Shown in pieces: positions 53,829 through 64,000 of a stretch of 64,000 nucleotides of DNA (its first letter is position 1; each line of letters opens with the position of its first letter). The notes below the pieces were generated by a model. It saw nothing but the letters and a program-made list of their open reading frames with translations, was not told where the DNA came from and made no database searches. This DNA is from Otis tarda (taxonomy: Eukaryota; Chordata; Aves; Otidiformes; Otididae), in NCBI GenBank assembly GCA_026413225.1, contig CM048554.1, forward strand, positions 57,433,463 through 57,497,462. Direction: 5' to 3'. Position numbers and translations under genes: made by a program.

Positions 53829-54450
53829 AAGTAAGATTGACCTAGCTCTACTTATGTCATTGAACCCCATCAGGATCTGGGACTTGCAGTCATATAGGCT
53901 GAGCACTGCAAGAGGCACCTTAATCCCCAAGGACTGATACTCTTGTTTCTAAAGATCAGTTCTGAAGATACCACTTCTCCTGATGAATTAGCAAAGGTGG
54001 GTTCTTTCTTGCAGTAATGAGTCAGGGAGCTGTCTTGAAAAAATGCCAAATCTGTAACTTTCTGCAAGGCCAAGAGCTGTATATTGGATCACGGCCAGAG
54101 AGCAGAAGATCATGATTTAGAGGAGGAACATTATGTATTCCAGTCTTATATCACTTCAGATGGCATTGCATAAATGCCATGGCAAAAATCCACTAAGCTT
54201 TGGCCTGTAGTACAGTATCCTCACTACATGCACTACCTCAAATGTATTTCTTTCTTGAGCATAGCAATAAAAAAGTTCCAGAATCTGGGCTCACACCACA
54301 AATCTCTCTCTAACATTTCAGTTGTACAAACATGCTAACAGGACTTGAGAATTCACATAAGGCTCCACAGTATTTGCAACTATAGCAATAAAGAAAAAGA
54401 GAGAGGCTGCAGTTTGTGCTTACAAGGTTAGGTTTTTTTGGATTTTGGTC

Positions 54451-54469
54451 TTTTTTTTTTTTTTTTTTT
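54451..54469. repeat. T19 run
   Basis: Uninterrupted T run, A-rich in the NRXN1 transcript. Confidence 0.9.
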
Positions 54470-55666
54470 AACTTGGGAGGTTGGTGCACAAAATGCATTA
54501 CTAGTTGCAATGCTACGGGATATACAAAAGGCCAAGTGAATTTCTGTTCATAACCATAAGCTAGATATCTTTTCCATTATGCAATGGTAGTGACCTCCTT
54601 CAGTACATTTATTTTCTACACACATGCAGAAAACAAAGTACATCAGGGCTGTGACTATTTAAACTCTTCTATGAGTAAAATTTTCAAAACTACCTGTATG
54701 ACCTACAATTAAAGTTAGTTATGATTCTGCAAGATATTATTTACCCATGCACAAATTAGGCTTTCATCATAGACAACTAAGCTCAGTACATGGATGAAGA
54801 AGTGATATTTTATAACCTGTGAAAAATAGAAAGTGAGGCCAAATTATTTAACGGCTTGGCCTCCAGATTAAGTTTTCTGGATCTGATTTTTTTTCATATG
54901 TGACATAGGAAACAGAATAAAAACGGAAAACATAATGCATGGCAGAGGGAAGCTGGTATTTTTGTGAGAAAGTCAATTTTCTCCTCATGCTCCCAGAAGA
55001 TTATAACAACCTTTCATGTGAGTAACTAATGGGTTATATTTTAACCACATTTGTGATTTTTTTTTGGACATCTGAAGAAAATTTCTAAGCAGTTCAGGTC
55101 AAGAGCACTCCAATCTGATATAGCAACTCTTCCACTAGCCCTTTAGGAAATTCAAAGCTAATACACATTAAATTGCATTGTGTACATTTGACTTTCTACC
55201 AGATGGGAGCGAAAATTTAAGTTCATGAAGGCTTTGGCAACACAGTGCTGCATGGAAGCAAAGATTTTCCATTAAGCAAATGTAATATTCCTGGGACTAA
55301 CAGCAGATTTCTTGAGTTACCAGGCTTTCAACTTCTCTCTAGCTCCTCTCATGCTGGTTCCCTCCTCACTGAAGAAAAGGCCACAGATGGGCCACATAGC
55401 TTCCTACAGGGAATTTAGGAAGACTTTTACCCTCCAGAATACAGGGATGACTTGGATGAAGAACATTAAACATCTGTGGATTATGCAATGTGGGCAACTT
55501 CCAGCTTGAAGAACTGAGAGAGATTTTGAGACTGCTGGCCGGCTTCTGGTACAGTACTGGCATGTGGAAAGAATACAAGTGTTGTACCAGAAAATCAGAC
55601 CCACAGGCAACACTTTTGCATGATTAGGAGGCAACTGAAGAGAAAAGACTTGTTGACTTTAACAGC

Positions 55667-55855
55667 TAGAATAGAATAGTTCAGTTGGAAGGGACCTACA
55701 ATGATCATCTAGTCCAAGTGCCTGACCACTTCAGGACTGACCAAGAATTAAAGCATGTTGTTAAGGGCATTGTTCAAATGCCTCTTAAACATTGACAAGC
55801 TTGGGGCATCAATCAGCTCTCTAGGAAGCCTGTTCCAGTGTTTCAGCTATTTGCT
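55667..55855 (-). mobile_element. CR1-like LINE tail, divergent subfamily
   Basis: It begins with aatagaatagttcagttgga and aagggacctacaatgatcat, a CR1 3' end in reverse complement, then diverges (gcctgaccacttcaggactg) but regains the CR1 phrase aagcctgttccagtgtttca. This is an older or different subfamily from the other copies. Confidence 0.8.
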
Positions 55856-57293
55856 GAGACCATGATATTTGATAGTAACTACAGTTATCTTCAATGGAGA
55901 GTGATTACAAGAACTTAGAGTCTTGCATTCTTTACTTATTACTTCACTTGACGAGACTACATATTACAGAAATCTCCTGTTTTCATCTTAATCCTTCATG
56001 TATATTTTGAACTTTTCTGAAGATGTGCTGAGCAGCTGGGACTGAATCCAAAGGTGAAAACAGTACTTCTTGATGTTTTTGTAACCAATAGTGTTTGGAA
56101 ATAAAAAATCTGCCATGAGGAGCCCAGGAAATCTGCATTTGGTTTTAGATGCTAGATTTTATTCAGATCTAAGCAGCTTTCTTTAACTAGAAAACATTTC
56201 TAAAGTAGTGTTATTATTTGAGTTGCCAGTTGAAGTAGCAAGAGGATATTTTTCAGTATAGTTCCTCCAGTACTACATATTTATTTTCACAAAGAAAATA
56301 ACTGGTTTAGGCCATCTGCTTTCTTGGAAGAATGACCCAGAGCATCATCACATAAACAGACTGAATTTTTGCTTCACCTCTGGAAAATCTATTGGTAATT
56401 TCTGATTCTAGAAAGTATGTTTTTTTAGCTATATGAATACATAGCAATTATTTTTCTACCAGTGACATGGTTTTCGGTGTTCTGCTGAGGTGAAAAAGGA
56501 CAATGAAAGAAAAATGGGTTTTAAAACCCCACTAAAATTGTTTCAATTTTAACAAAGTTTAAAATGAATGAAAAAAAGCTATCTAGTACTAGATGAAAAC
56601 AAAGGAACATACTAAAAAGCCAACACAAAATTAGGCACATTGTATTGTGCAAGGAATCAGGGCCAGAAGCCAGACCTGTTGCTGTTAAAGACACATATGC
56701 AAGCCTTACCTTTAACAGAACAAAATCAAAGTAAACTCTGTTATTGTTTCTGATAATATATACATATGAGTACATTTCTAACGTCTGCTAGCATTCATAT
56801 CACGTTTTTCCTCCCATCCCAATTGCTACTTTAGTATTTGAAAAAAACCTGTTGCCTAACACTTAATTACTGAGACAGCTGATGCAAGGTTTAAAACACA
56901 ATAGAATATCCTTCAAACATTTATTAAATTATTTCTTACAGCAATAGCTTAGAGTTTAACCTTAGTATAAATTCAGTGTGTTGCCAAAAGCATTTTACTT
57001 GCATTCTCATTAGTGATGTATCAAATGACTTCTCTCCAATTACTGTATAAAAACATTCATTTAAGTCAGCATGGAGTTTTTCATTAATTTCAATAGCAAT
57101 GTTAGAGTAACACTAATATTAAGTGTAATAATGCACTTGTAGCAGCAGTATTTCAAGATGCATAACAGGGATTTCTGATCTTACCCAACAAAAGAAAAAA
57201 AGCATCTGTTGCTTTCAGATAAAGGCATTTTACTGCTGTCAATTTTTGTTTTGTGTTTCCCCCCAGTAACACAGAGTCACAATGCCACAGTAC

Positions 57294-57416
57294 CTGTCAT
57301 GGCCTGCTGGTCATCCACCATTAACTTTAAGCTTTTTCCTCGCCGAACCACACGCACTGTGTGCCACTCATTATCATTGAGGTTATAGCCAGCAAAAAGG
57401 GTTTCTGGACCTTTGC
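57294..57416 (-). CDS. NRXN1: NRXN1 exon, LNS4 part (123 nt)
   Basis: The minus strand reads [20 protein letters not shown], then the [10 protein letters not shown] and VDDQQAMT stretches, the beta-sandwich core of LNS4 just after splice site 3. The acceptor is ATCCTACAG|GCAAAG and the donor ATGACAG|GTACTG. The exon starts with two bases of a split codon and ends with one, so both flanking introns are phase 1 and the exon can be skipped without a frameshift. With the usual SS3 insert the first codon would complete NSS-K; that microexon (DCIRINCNSS) was not found up to 64000. The acceptor has a weak pyrimidine run right next to it but a long CU tract 66-98 nt upstream. One residue (KLMVDD against the remembered mammalian KLTVDD) differs, an ordinary substitution. 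Confidence 0.93.
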
Positions 57417-57481
57417 CTGTAGGATATGCCAAACAGTCATTATGCAATCTTTAAATCAGTTTACATGTGAATGAACCTCAC

Positions 57482-57514
57482 AGAGAAAGAGAGAGAGACA
57501 GACAGACAGAGAGA
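57482..57514 (-). repeat. GA/GACA microsatellite, CU-rich in the transcript
   Basis: The plus strand is agagaaagagagagagacag followed by three acag units and gagagac. In the NRXN1 transcript this is a UCUCUCU/UGUC tract 66-98 nt before the 123-nt exon, where pyrimidine-tract-binding proteins could act. Confidence 0.9.
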
Positions 57515-58082
57515 CTGGCTGGGCAAATGTTAAAAGTCACACCAAGTGAGAAAATTACAAATTATAAGTAAATCTCAAAATATAGAGCATATTAAAACAG
57601 TTCTACTGTATATACAACTATATAAATGTATTGTATATGCACATTTATTGAACCAGGTTGTTATAAATAGGCACAGTCAACATGGATTTAGTTATGCATG
57701 TTCCAGCTACATGCAAGTCTTTAAGAAATGGGATTACTGCAGCCAGAACTTCAGTATGTGTTTCCAAGATTGGATTTTTGTTCCTTCATTAAAAATAGTT
57801 CAGGGGAAAGGTACAAGTGGTAAATGTGTGTGCACGTGTGTCATATTTTTCTTAGTCTATGTCAACATCTCAGCCTATGTTTGTTCATTAGGACTGCTCA
57901 AAAGATCCTCTATTACTTTATCATCCAGATGACTTGTTAATATTCAGATCCAGTAATTTCTGGTATTAGCAGACATCCAAACCATGCTTTCCTTTTTCAT
58001 TTCACGGATACCTTTTTTTGTAATCTGCTATCTTTGTAAGCAGTACAAAAAACATGTTTGAAGCAAAAATAATCCTACTTAC

Positions 58083-58145
58083 AGCACAACGTACTTGCAT
58101 TAACTGAAGTATTCACAAATCTAGGAAACAGGACATCTTTAACAC
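58083..58145 (-). other. Candidate cassette exon, 63 nt, in frame (unproven)
   Basis: On the minus strand a TTTTCTTCTGAGAGATTTTTTCCACCTAG-like region gives the acceptor CACCTAG|GTGTTAAAG, and the donor is GTGCT|GTAAGT. The 63 nt are open in the phase-1 frame needed at this position, and would encode GVKDVLFPRFVNTSVNASTL plus a cysteine, with two N-glycosylation sequons (NTS, NAS). It sits 667 nt before the LNS4 exon, at the SS3 position, but its sequence does not resemble the known SS3 insert. Pseudoexons of this kind occur by chance in long introns, so confidence is low. Confidence 0.2.
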
Positions 58146-59719
58146 CTAGGAAAAAATCTCTCAGAAGAAAATGATTATGGAAATTGTCCCTTGCACTGTT
58201 GACCAAGAAACAGACATAAAAATCCTGACTATGAACTATCATTGATGTGAGTGGTTGATTGACCAAGTGCTGAACTGATCGGTCAAAACTGTGCTCAAAC
58301 TGGAATTATTTGACCTATGTCATAACTATTCAAAAGGTAAAGCTAATCTGCAACAAACAAATTGTTCTTGCAAGAGAGAGACTTCCCTGGCTTGGTTTTT
58401 TTCAGTTCCTCTGGCATAATAAAGGCTGATAATAACTAAAAGAGATGTATAAAAAAGTAACATTTGACACAAAAACATTAGGGTTACGCTAGGTCAGATC
58501 ATTACCTCCACTACGTCTTTCCAGGTGACTACATCCCATGTGTCAGCCTTCTTTTAAAATGGGATATGCTACTGGCTCTGAAACTCTGTCACATTTCTTT
58601 TTGGATTCTTTTCCACCCAGTGCAGGCTAACTGTGATGGAAGAGGTCTATTAATAAATGAGCGCTATATGACATTGCCTAAAATCAAAGCCTCTCTGACT
58701 TCAGGTCTGCACAGAGGGAAAAGACACTAATAGCTTGATGTAGCTGTTCAGCATATTGGACAGTTTTAATCTCAGACTTTTTCCATTTTCTGTCAGCATT
58801 TTGTTAATTGCTCCTGGTTGATTGCCCTGCTTTTATATGCAATCTGTGTTATTTTGAGCATGTCAAGGGATCTCCAGGAATAAAAATAGAAGCTACAGCA
58901 AAGGCAGTGAGATTCTGATAACATCATGTTGTTCTCTCTATGCCTCTGTATTGACACTAGGCTAGCTAAGGTGTGCAAACCCAGCAGGAAGAGATGTATA
59001 TGTACTCACTGATGTCAGCTACCTGAATTGTTCTGTTTGCTGCATGTTCACCGTCTCTGACAAGAGAATGACCAGTTTTGCATAAAGCTTAAGTGAATAG
59101 TGTTCTCCTTGGATACAGTGATACAAATGCAGTGAATAATGCTCTTAAGTAATTTCTATTATTCTGTATTTTATTGAGGGCTTCAAGGGAAGCAATTTCT
59201 AACTAGATTTGGGAGACAAGGGTTAGATTTACTAAAAATTCTTAATAACAGGAGTAAAAATTTTAGTGAGAGTCAATAGGCCTGCCTAGAAATACAGCAT
59301 TTACTATTATTTTAAACACATTAGGCCTTCTTTATTTGTTAGTCCAAGTCCTTTTTTTTATATAAAAAAATGATTAAGTAGTTGAACCTCGCAGTCTCCC
59401 TTATCTCACAACAGATCTATAAAAGATCTAAAAGCATATGCAATTTTAATTTGCTCTCACACTAACAACCCTCTGTAGTGTCCCATTCATTTAAAGGTGC
59501 CTCAGTGTATATAAAATTCAACTTGGCTGGTCACACTCATACAGGCAAATATGTCTATTATCTTTTAATGATTAGGGACTTGTAAAATCTTTCTGTTGCA
59601 AAATTAAATGTATGTTTTCCTATGTATCAGTCTATTTCCTTTGCAAGAGTACTCTGAGTTAAAAAAAACAGGTCAGAACTGCCTGTAAACTGCCTTTGTT
59701 TGTAGTGTACACAATCCAA

Positions 59720-61040
59720 AACCGGCAACTGGAAACCATGCTAAGGCACATGGAGAGCAAGGAGGTGGTTGGTGACAGCCAACATGGCTTCACCAAGGGC
59801 AGATCGTGCCTGACCAATTTGGTGGCCTTTTATGACGGGGTAACAGCTTCGGTGGACAAGGGACGGGCAACGGATATCGTCTACCTGGACTTGTGCAAAG
59901 CTTTTGACACTGTCCCGCATGACATCCTTCTCTCTAAACTAGAGAGGCATGGGTTCGATGGATGGACCACTTGGTGGATAAGGAGTTGGCTGGATGGCCG
60001 CACTCAGAGAGTGGTGGTCAACGGCTCAATGTCCAAGTGGAGACTGGTCACCAGTGGCGTCCCTCAGGGGTCTGTGTTGGGCCCGGCCCTGTTCAACATC
60101 TTTGTCGGCGACATGGACAGTGGGATAGAGTGCACCCTCAGCAAGTTCGCCGATGACACCAAGCTGTGTGGTGCCGTCGACTCGCTGGAAGGGAGGGATG
60201 CCATCCAGAGGGACCTTGACAGGCTGGAGAGGTGGGCCCGTGCCAACCTCGTGAACTCATGAAGTTCAACCAGGCCAAGTGCAAGGTCCTGCACCTGGGT
60301 CGTGGCAATCCCAGGCACAAATACAGGCTGGGCGGAGAATGGATTGAGAGCAGCCCTGAGGAGAAAGACTTGGGAGTGCTGGTAGACGAGAAGCTCAACA
60401 TGAGCGGGCAATGCGCCCTTGTGGCCCAGAAGGCCAACCGCATCCTGGGCTGCATCAAGAGGAGCATGGCCAGCAGGTCGAGGGAGGTGATTCTGCCCCT
60501 CTACTCTGCCCTGGTGAGACCCCACCTGGAGTACTGCGTCCAGTTCTGGAGCCCCCAACACAAGAAGGACATGGACCAGTTGGAAAGGGTCCAGAGGAGG
60601 GCCACAAAGATGATCAGAGGGCTGGAGCACCTCTCCTATGAGGACAGGCTGAGAGAGTTGGGGCTGTTCAGCCTGGAGAAGAGGAGGCTCCAGGGAGACC
60701 TGATAGCGGTCTTCCAATACCTCAAGGGGGCCTACAGGAAAGATGGGGAGAAACTGTTCAGTAGGGCCTGTTGTGATAGGACAAGGGGTAATGGGTTTAA
60801 ATTAGAAGGAGCTAGGTTTAGATTAGATATTAGAAAAAAATTTTTTACAATGAGAGTTGTAGAGCACTGGAACAGGTTGCCCAGAGAGGTGGTGGATGCC
60901 CCATCCCTGGAAGTGTTCAAGGCCAGGCTGGATGAGGCTCTGAGCAACCTGATCTAGTCAGGGATGTCCCTGCTCTTGCGGGGGGGTTGGACTAGATGAC
61001 CTTTGAAGGTCCCTTCCAACTCTAACCATTCTATGATTCT
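59720..61040 (+). mobile_element. CR1 LINE, RT domain to 3' end, best preserved copy (about 1.3 kb)
   Basis: The first open stretch has [48 protein letters not shown] and the catalytic KFADDTKL of the reverse transcriptase. The second (from about 60256) has [38 protein letters not shown] and the C-terminal [12 protein letters not shown]. Only one break separates them: eight extra bases (gtgaactc) at about 60250-60257 between the codons for AN-L and MKF. The 5' end is truncated inside the RT, so endonuclease and ORF1 are missing and it cannot be autonomous. The 3' end is tctatgattct. It is GC-rich against the AT-rich intron, as expected of a recent insertion. Confidence 0.95.
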
Positions 61041-62060
61041 AACTATGGTGAAAAGGCTAGGAAAGGGATGAACCTGGGTATAAAACACTACAGGAGCAAT
61101 GCACTGAAAGCAGTCCTTGCCTTGTGAAACCAGCTATCTTGCATGGAAAAGAGGCTTTTCTTTCCTGAAGTCAAACTCTAGCAGAGAAGACAGGTTTTTG
61201 CTTTGTCATGGAGAGTGCAAGGAACTACAAAATAGAAAGACTCAGCATCCAGGTATCGTGTCTGTACCTGTCAACATCATGTTGCATCACTGCAAAGTAG
61301 CACAATTTTCCATGGCAGCTGGAGAGGCGGATGAGAAAGGACCGATGCCTACTACTCCTTCAGAAAACATAGCGCTTGGGCTGCTTCCTGGCCAAGAACA
61401 CACTTTTGCATAAAAAAGTAGTAAATGTGCTTGTTAGCAGTGTATTAAGGACAACATTTTCTAAATGCTTAAACACAAAAACATTTAGTCCTTGATACCA
61501 CAGAAGAGTACAAGGACTGCAAAAGGAAACTCCTAACACATCTTGTTAAATGGCACTCGCCAACCTCAAACACAGTTTATATTAATACTTTCCTCACTGA
61601 CTTTCAAATGTATTGACTTGAAATTATTTTAAACATCATATTATTGAGATCATACCAGTTCAGACTCCTCTTCTGTACTGGTTTATAGTGCTCTAGTTTA
61701 CCGTGAATCTACCATAAATCTAAATCTACAAAATCATCGGCTCTCCAATCTTATTCTGACTTTACATTTATCTGATTCCACTTCATTTAACCACACCAGC
61801 AGAAAGTGCTGTTGTATTTAAACAAGAATCTGCATATTGTCACTTTGGGAAGGGGAGTGGGCTTTTTTTTTTTTTACCCTCTTTTCTTTAAAAACATTAA
61901 CTATCACTCATAAGAAGAAAAGCAGAATCTATTTTTTTTTTTAAAAAAAGGATTTTTTTTTTCTGTTTTCTATGAACTGATACCCCACTTCCAACTTTAT
62001 GTCCCTCCACTCCTATTTTCTAGGCTGTAACTTACAAAAGTACACAAAGTATCTCCTCTT

Positions 62061-62104
62061 GCTTAAGAATGAAAATTATTATGCTTAGGTATGAAAATTA
62101 TTAT
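62061..62104. repeat. 22-bp tandem duplication (two units)
   Basis: Units 62061-62082 and 62083-62104 both read gctta..., ...atgaaaattattat and differ at two positions, so the duplication is fairly recent. Confidence 0.9.
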
Positions 62105-64000
62105 CAATGTCTATATTCAGCTCTTTTCTTATTTCAAAGGCTTAAATAACTACTAGATTTTATGCATCCCTAGTGTGAACGGATAGCACCAAATAAAAAT
62201 GTATAGGCACTTTTATGGCTCCCACAATTTGCTCACAATCCATCATGCCAGTAAAAAAAAAAAAAGCCATTATGCTTATCTGCCATTTAAAAGCAGATAA
62301 CAGCTTGTATAAACATCATCTTACATGGGAAAACACAGACTGTGCAGCCAGCCAATAGAGATACAAATCTTGATGATGCAATTCGTTATGAACTAGGACA
62401 TATAAATGTAAAGCCTCAAACATCCTATGTTATAACTTTACTTAGGCACATAAAGTTGAGTTTACTTTGTTTTCAGCACCTCAGCTAGAACTTAACTGCC
62501 TTTGGTTCTTTTTAAAATTAAAGGAAAAAAGTATGAACCTCCAAAAGAAAAATCACATTTTCAGTGTGCTGAAATTTCAGTTCTATAGAGATTCCTATTC
62601 CCCTTACTATCTATTTACTATTGTGAGGAGCCTGTTCAGCCTAATTCAAGCACTGAAAATTTACTGAATTCAAATGAGCCTGTTAATTGATGGTAACACA
62701 CATATTTTTTCCTGTTATAGATATCTATCCTGTTGTATGTAACTTGGGAGATCTTCTCACCAACTATTTAAACAGAACATCATAAAAACAAACTGGTCAT
62801 TTTGAAATAAGATACTAGTTTTTGACATTGTATGAAAACATATTCAAAACGAGTTAGTTATAAAACTATAGGAATTATTACTGGCTCTGACAACACCATC
62901 TACCATCAAGACACGTACTAAAATGTCACCCAGACTTGCTCAGAGCCTTCAATTCTGTGGTCAGAAGTAGATATAAAAATCAAAGTATCGAAAGAAAGAC
63001 AAAGCAAACAGAGGCTAGCAAGGGAGACTGGATGGTTCAGTAAATGCTCTACTAACTTATGGAACCCAAGTTAGTTACAGGCAAACCGCTACTATCTATT
63101 TGTCGGTCTCAATAAGAAACGTTAGTGGTTTCAGCCTAGTTTGTTAATGGATAACTATGCATACTACAGTAATCAATATCAGGTAGCATTTCCCATTTGA
63201 AATTTGAGAGAATAAATCGACAAAAGGTCAAAACTCTGAAATCACTTCAGTTAATAGAGAATATTACTTTGAGGTCAGGGATGTCAGGATTTCATACGGA
63301 GTCTTACAGCTAAGATAATATATACATAGCAAGCTGAATTAGAATATAAAGACGGCTGAGTGGCTCTGAGAAACACGCAAGAGTGCTATTGTAAATACCC
63401 GATGCAGAACCAGACAGCTCTGTGCCATCTCATTTATCCCGCTTTCCAGAGTAAATCTGGCATGCCTGTAATCTAGGCTTCTGTTCCAGCAAGCATTCTG
63501 TCTCAGCCACTGTGCAAACCTTGTCAGGTATCTATATTATACATCAGTCTGCAGCACAAAATGTTCAGAAAAGATTCCTCCAGAATTAGATGCAGAAATA
63601 CAAGACAAACAGGGGAAAGCATCTTAATATTCTTTAGCCTTTCTGTGGTGGTTGGTTGCAGAAACAATTCAGGTCTTCTGAACCACTAATTTGCAAACTT
63701 GAATTTAAAAAGTCAATTATTGTAATGGACCAACTCTATTTTAAACGACTGCATCTGCATCATTCTGAATTTTTCTGAATATATATGTTTCTTACTGATA
63801 GAAAAACTTAGTTGCCTTTTGAAGATAAACAATATGTATGAGTTTATCATTTAAAGCTAATTGATAAATTAAGATGAGAAAGTCTTATTACAGGTCAAAG
63901 AAATGGTCAGCTGTATTTTCTTCCTAACAGACTCACACAGAAACTTCCGCAAGAACAGCACGTTCACTGAATTGTATAAAGCAAAATGTATCAATCTGCA

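Larger units (their letters stand above)
51543..57293 (-). other. NRXN1: NRXN1 intron between LNS4 exons (5,751 nt)
   Basis: It contains three CR1 fragments (52683-52981 plus, 53427-53828 minus, 55667-55855 minus) and a T19 run at 54451-54469. The other stretches, 51543-52682, 52982-53426, 53829-55666 and 55856-57293, hold only unannotated intronic sequence. Confidence 0.85.
1..64000 (-). other. NRXN1: NRXN1 (neurexin-1 alpha) gene, interior segment
   Basis: Six minus-strand exons between 57416 and 28110 translate in order to a continuous stretch of neurexin-1, from LNS4 through LNS5 to the third EGF-like module. Neurexin-1 is a presynaptic single-pass adhesion protein that binds neuroligins, LRRTMs, cerebellins and other partners. 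The extracellular part of the alpha form is six LNS domains and three EGF modules. The paralogue call rests on NRXN1-type stretches such as [14 protein letters not shown] and [12 protein letters not shown]; as I recall, NRXN2 and NRXN3 read differently there (for example [12 protein letters not shown] in NRXN3). No alpha or beta promoter, signal peptide, transmembrane exon or 3' UTR lies here, so both ends of the window are intronic. Paralogue assignment is from memory of family sequences, not a search. Confidence 0.9.
57417..64000 (-). other. NRXN1: NRXN1 intron upstream of the 123-nt LNS4 exon (partial)
   Basis: It contains a CU-rich microsatellite close to the acceptor (57482-57514), a cassette-exon candidate (58083-58145), the best-preserved CR1 of the window (59720-61040) and a 22-bp tandem duplication (62061-62104). 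The stretches 58146-59719 and 61041-64000 show nothing else. I looked for the 27-nt SS3 microexon (DCIRINCNSS) here and did not find it, so it and the preceding exon probably lie beyond 64000. Confidence 0.8.

Noticed and set aside
53417-53845. 142-codon plus-strand open frame
   Set aside because: It is the antisense of the CR1 fragment whose coding sense is minus.
60064-60717. 217-codon minus-strand open frame
   Set aside because: It is the complement of the conserved CR1 ORF2 coding strand; the plus strand carries the RT and C-terminal motifs.
61565-61600. Weak resemblance of the minus strand to the SS3 microexon (an INC-like codon run)
   Set aside because: No donor follows, and the frame hits a stop; the known SS3 residues are not reproduced.

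Overview
The window is AT-rich vertebrate nuclear DNA from a bird. The bird call rests on many CR1 LINE fragments with the avian (ATTCTATG)-type 3' end, plus degenerate avian-type retroviral LTRs. Everything that looks like host coding sequence belongs to one gene on the minus strand, neurexin-1 (NRXN1). The window is an interior piece of the alpha transcript: no promoter, first exon, last exon or 3' UTR is present. Nearly all the rest is intron.

Transcription runs from high to low coordinates. The exons in order are: 57294-57416 (LNS4), 51161-51542 (end of LNS4 and start of LNS5), 50442-50632 (LNS5), 34721-34894 (end of LNS5), a 27-nt microexon at 29214-29240 (the optional SS6 insert VALMKADLQ) and 28110-28229 (third EGF-like module). 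All have AG/GT splice borders, and their phases join into one open frame. The SS6 microexon is too small for ordinary ORF detection. It was found by looking for the known insert between LNS5 and EGF3, and it has a textbook branch point. The next exon (start of LNS6) does not occur in the 28 kb below EGF3, and the exon before 57416 (with the usual SS3 microexon) was not found above it.

Mobile elements, from low to high coordinate: a CR1 tail (15.83 kb, +); an old CR1 with endonuclease and early RT remnants (20.85-22.44 kb, -) that holds a younger CR1 tail and a local inverted segment with a perfect 33-bp hairpin; two adjoining CR1s (24.0-25.33 kb, +) followed by a degenerate LTR (25.37-25.69 kb, -); CR1s at 30.1 kb (-) and 33.4 kb (+); a solo LTR at 35.13-35.58 kb (-); a CR1 tail at 39.6 kb (-); CR1s at 43.2 kb (+), 52.7 kb (+), 53.4 kb (-) and 55.7 kb (-); and the youngest-looking CR1 at 59.7-61.04 kb (+). 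The 53.4-kb and 59.7-kb copies are inverted relative to each other, closely similar, and flank the symmetric 123-nt exon.

The most useful leads are the SS6 microexon, two in-frame cassette-exon candidates (58083-58145 and 32152-32220), the inverted CR1 pair with a CU-rich tract around the 123-nt exon, and the inversion inside the old CR1. No RNA genes, CRISPR arrays or second protein gene were seen. Small RNA genes were not searched exhaustively.
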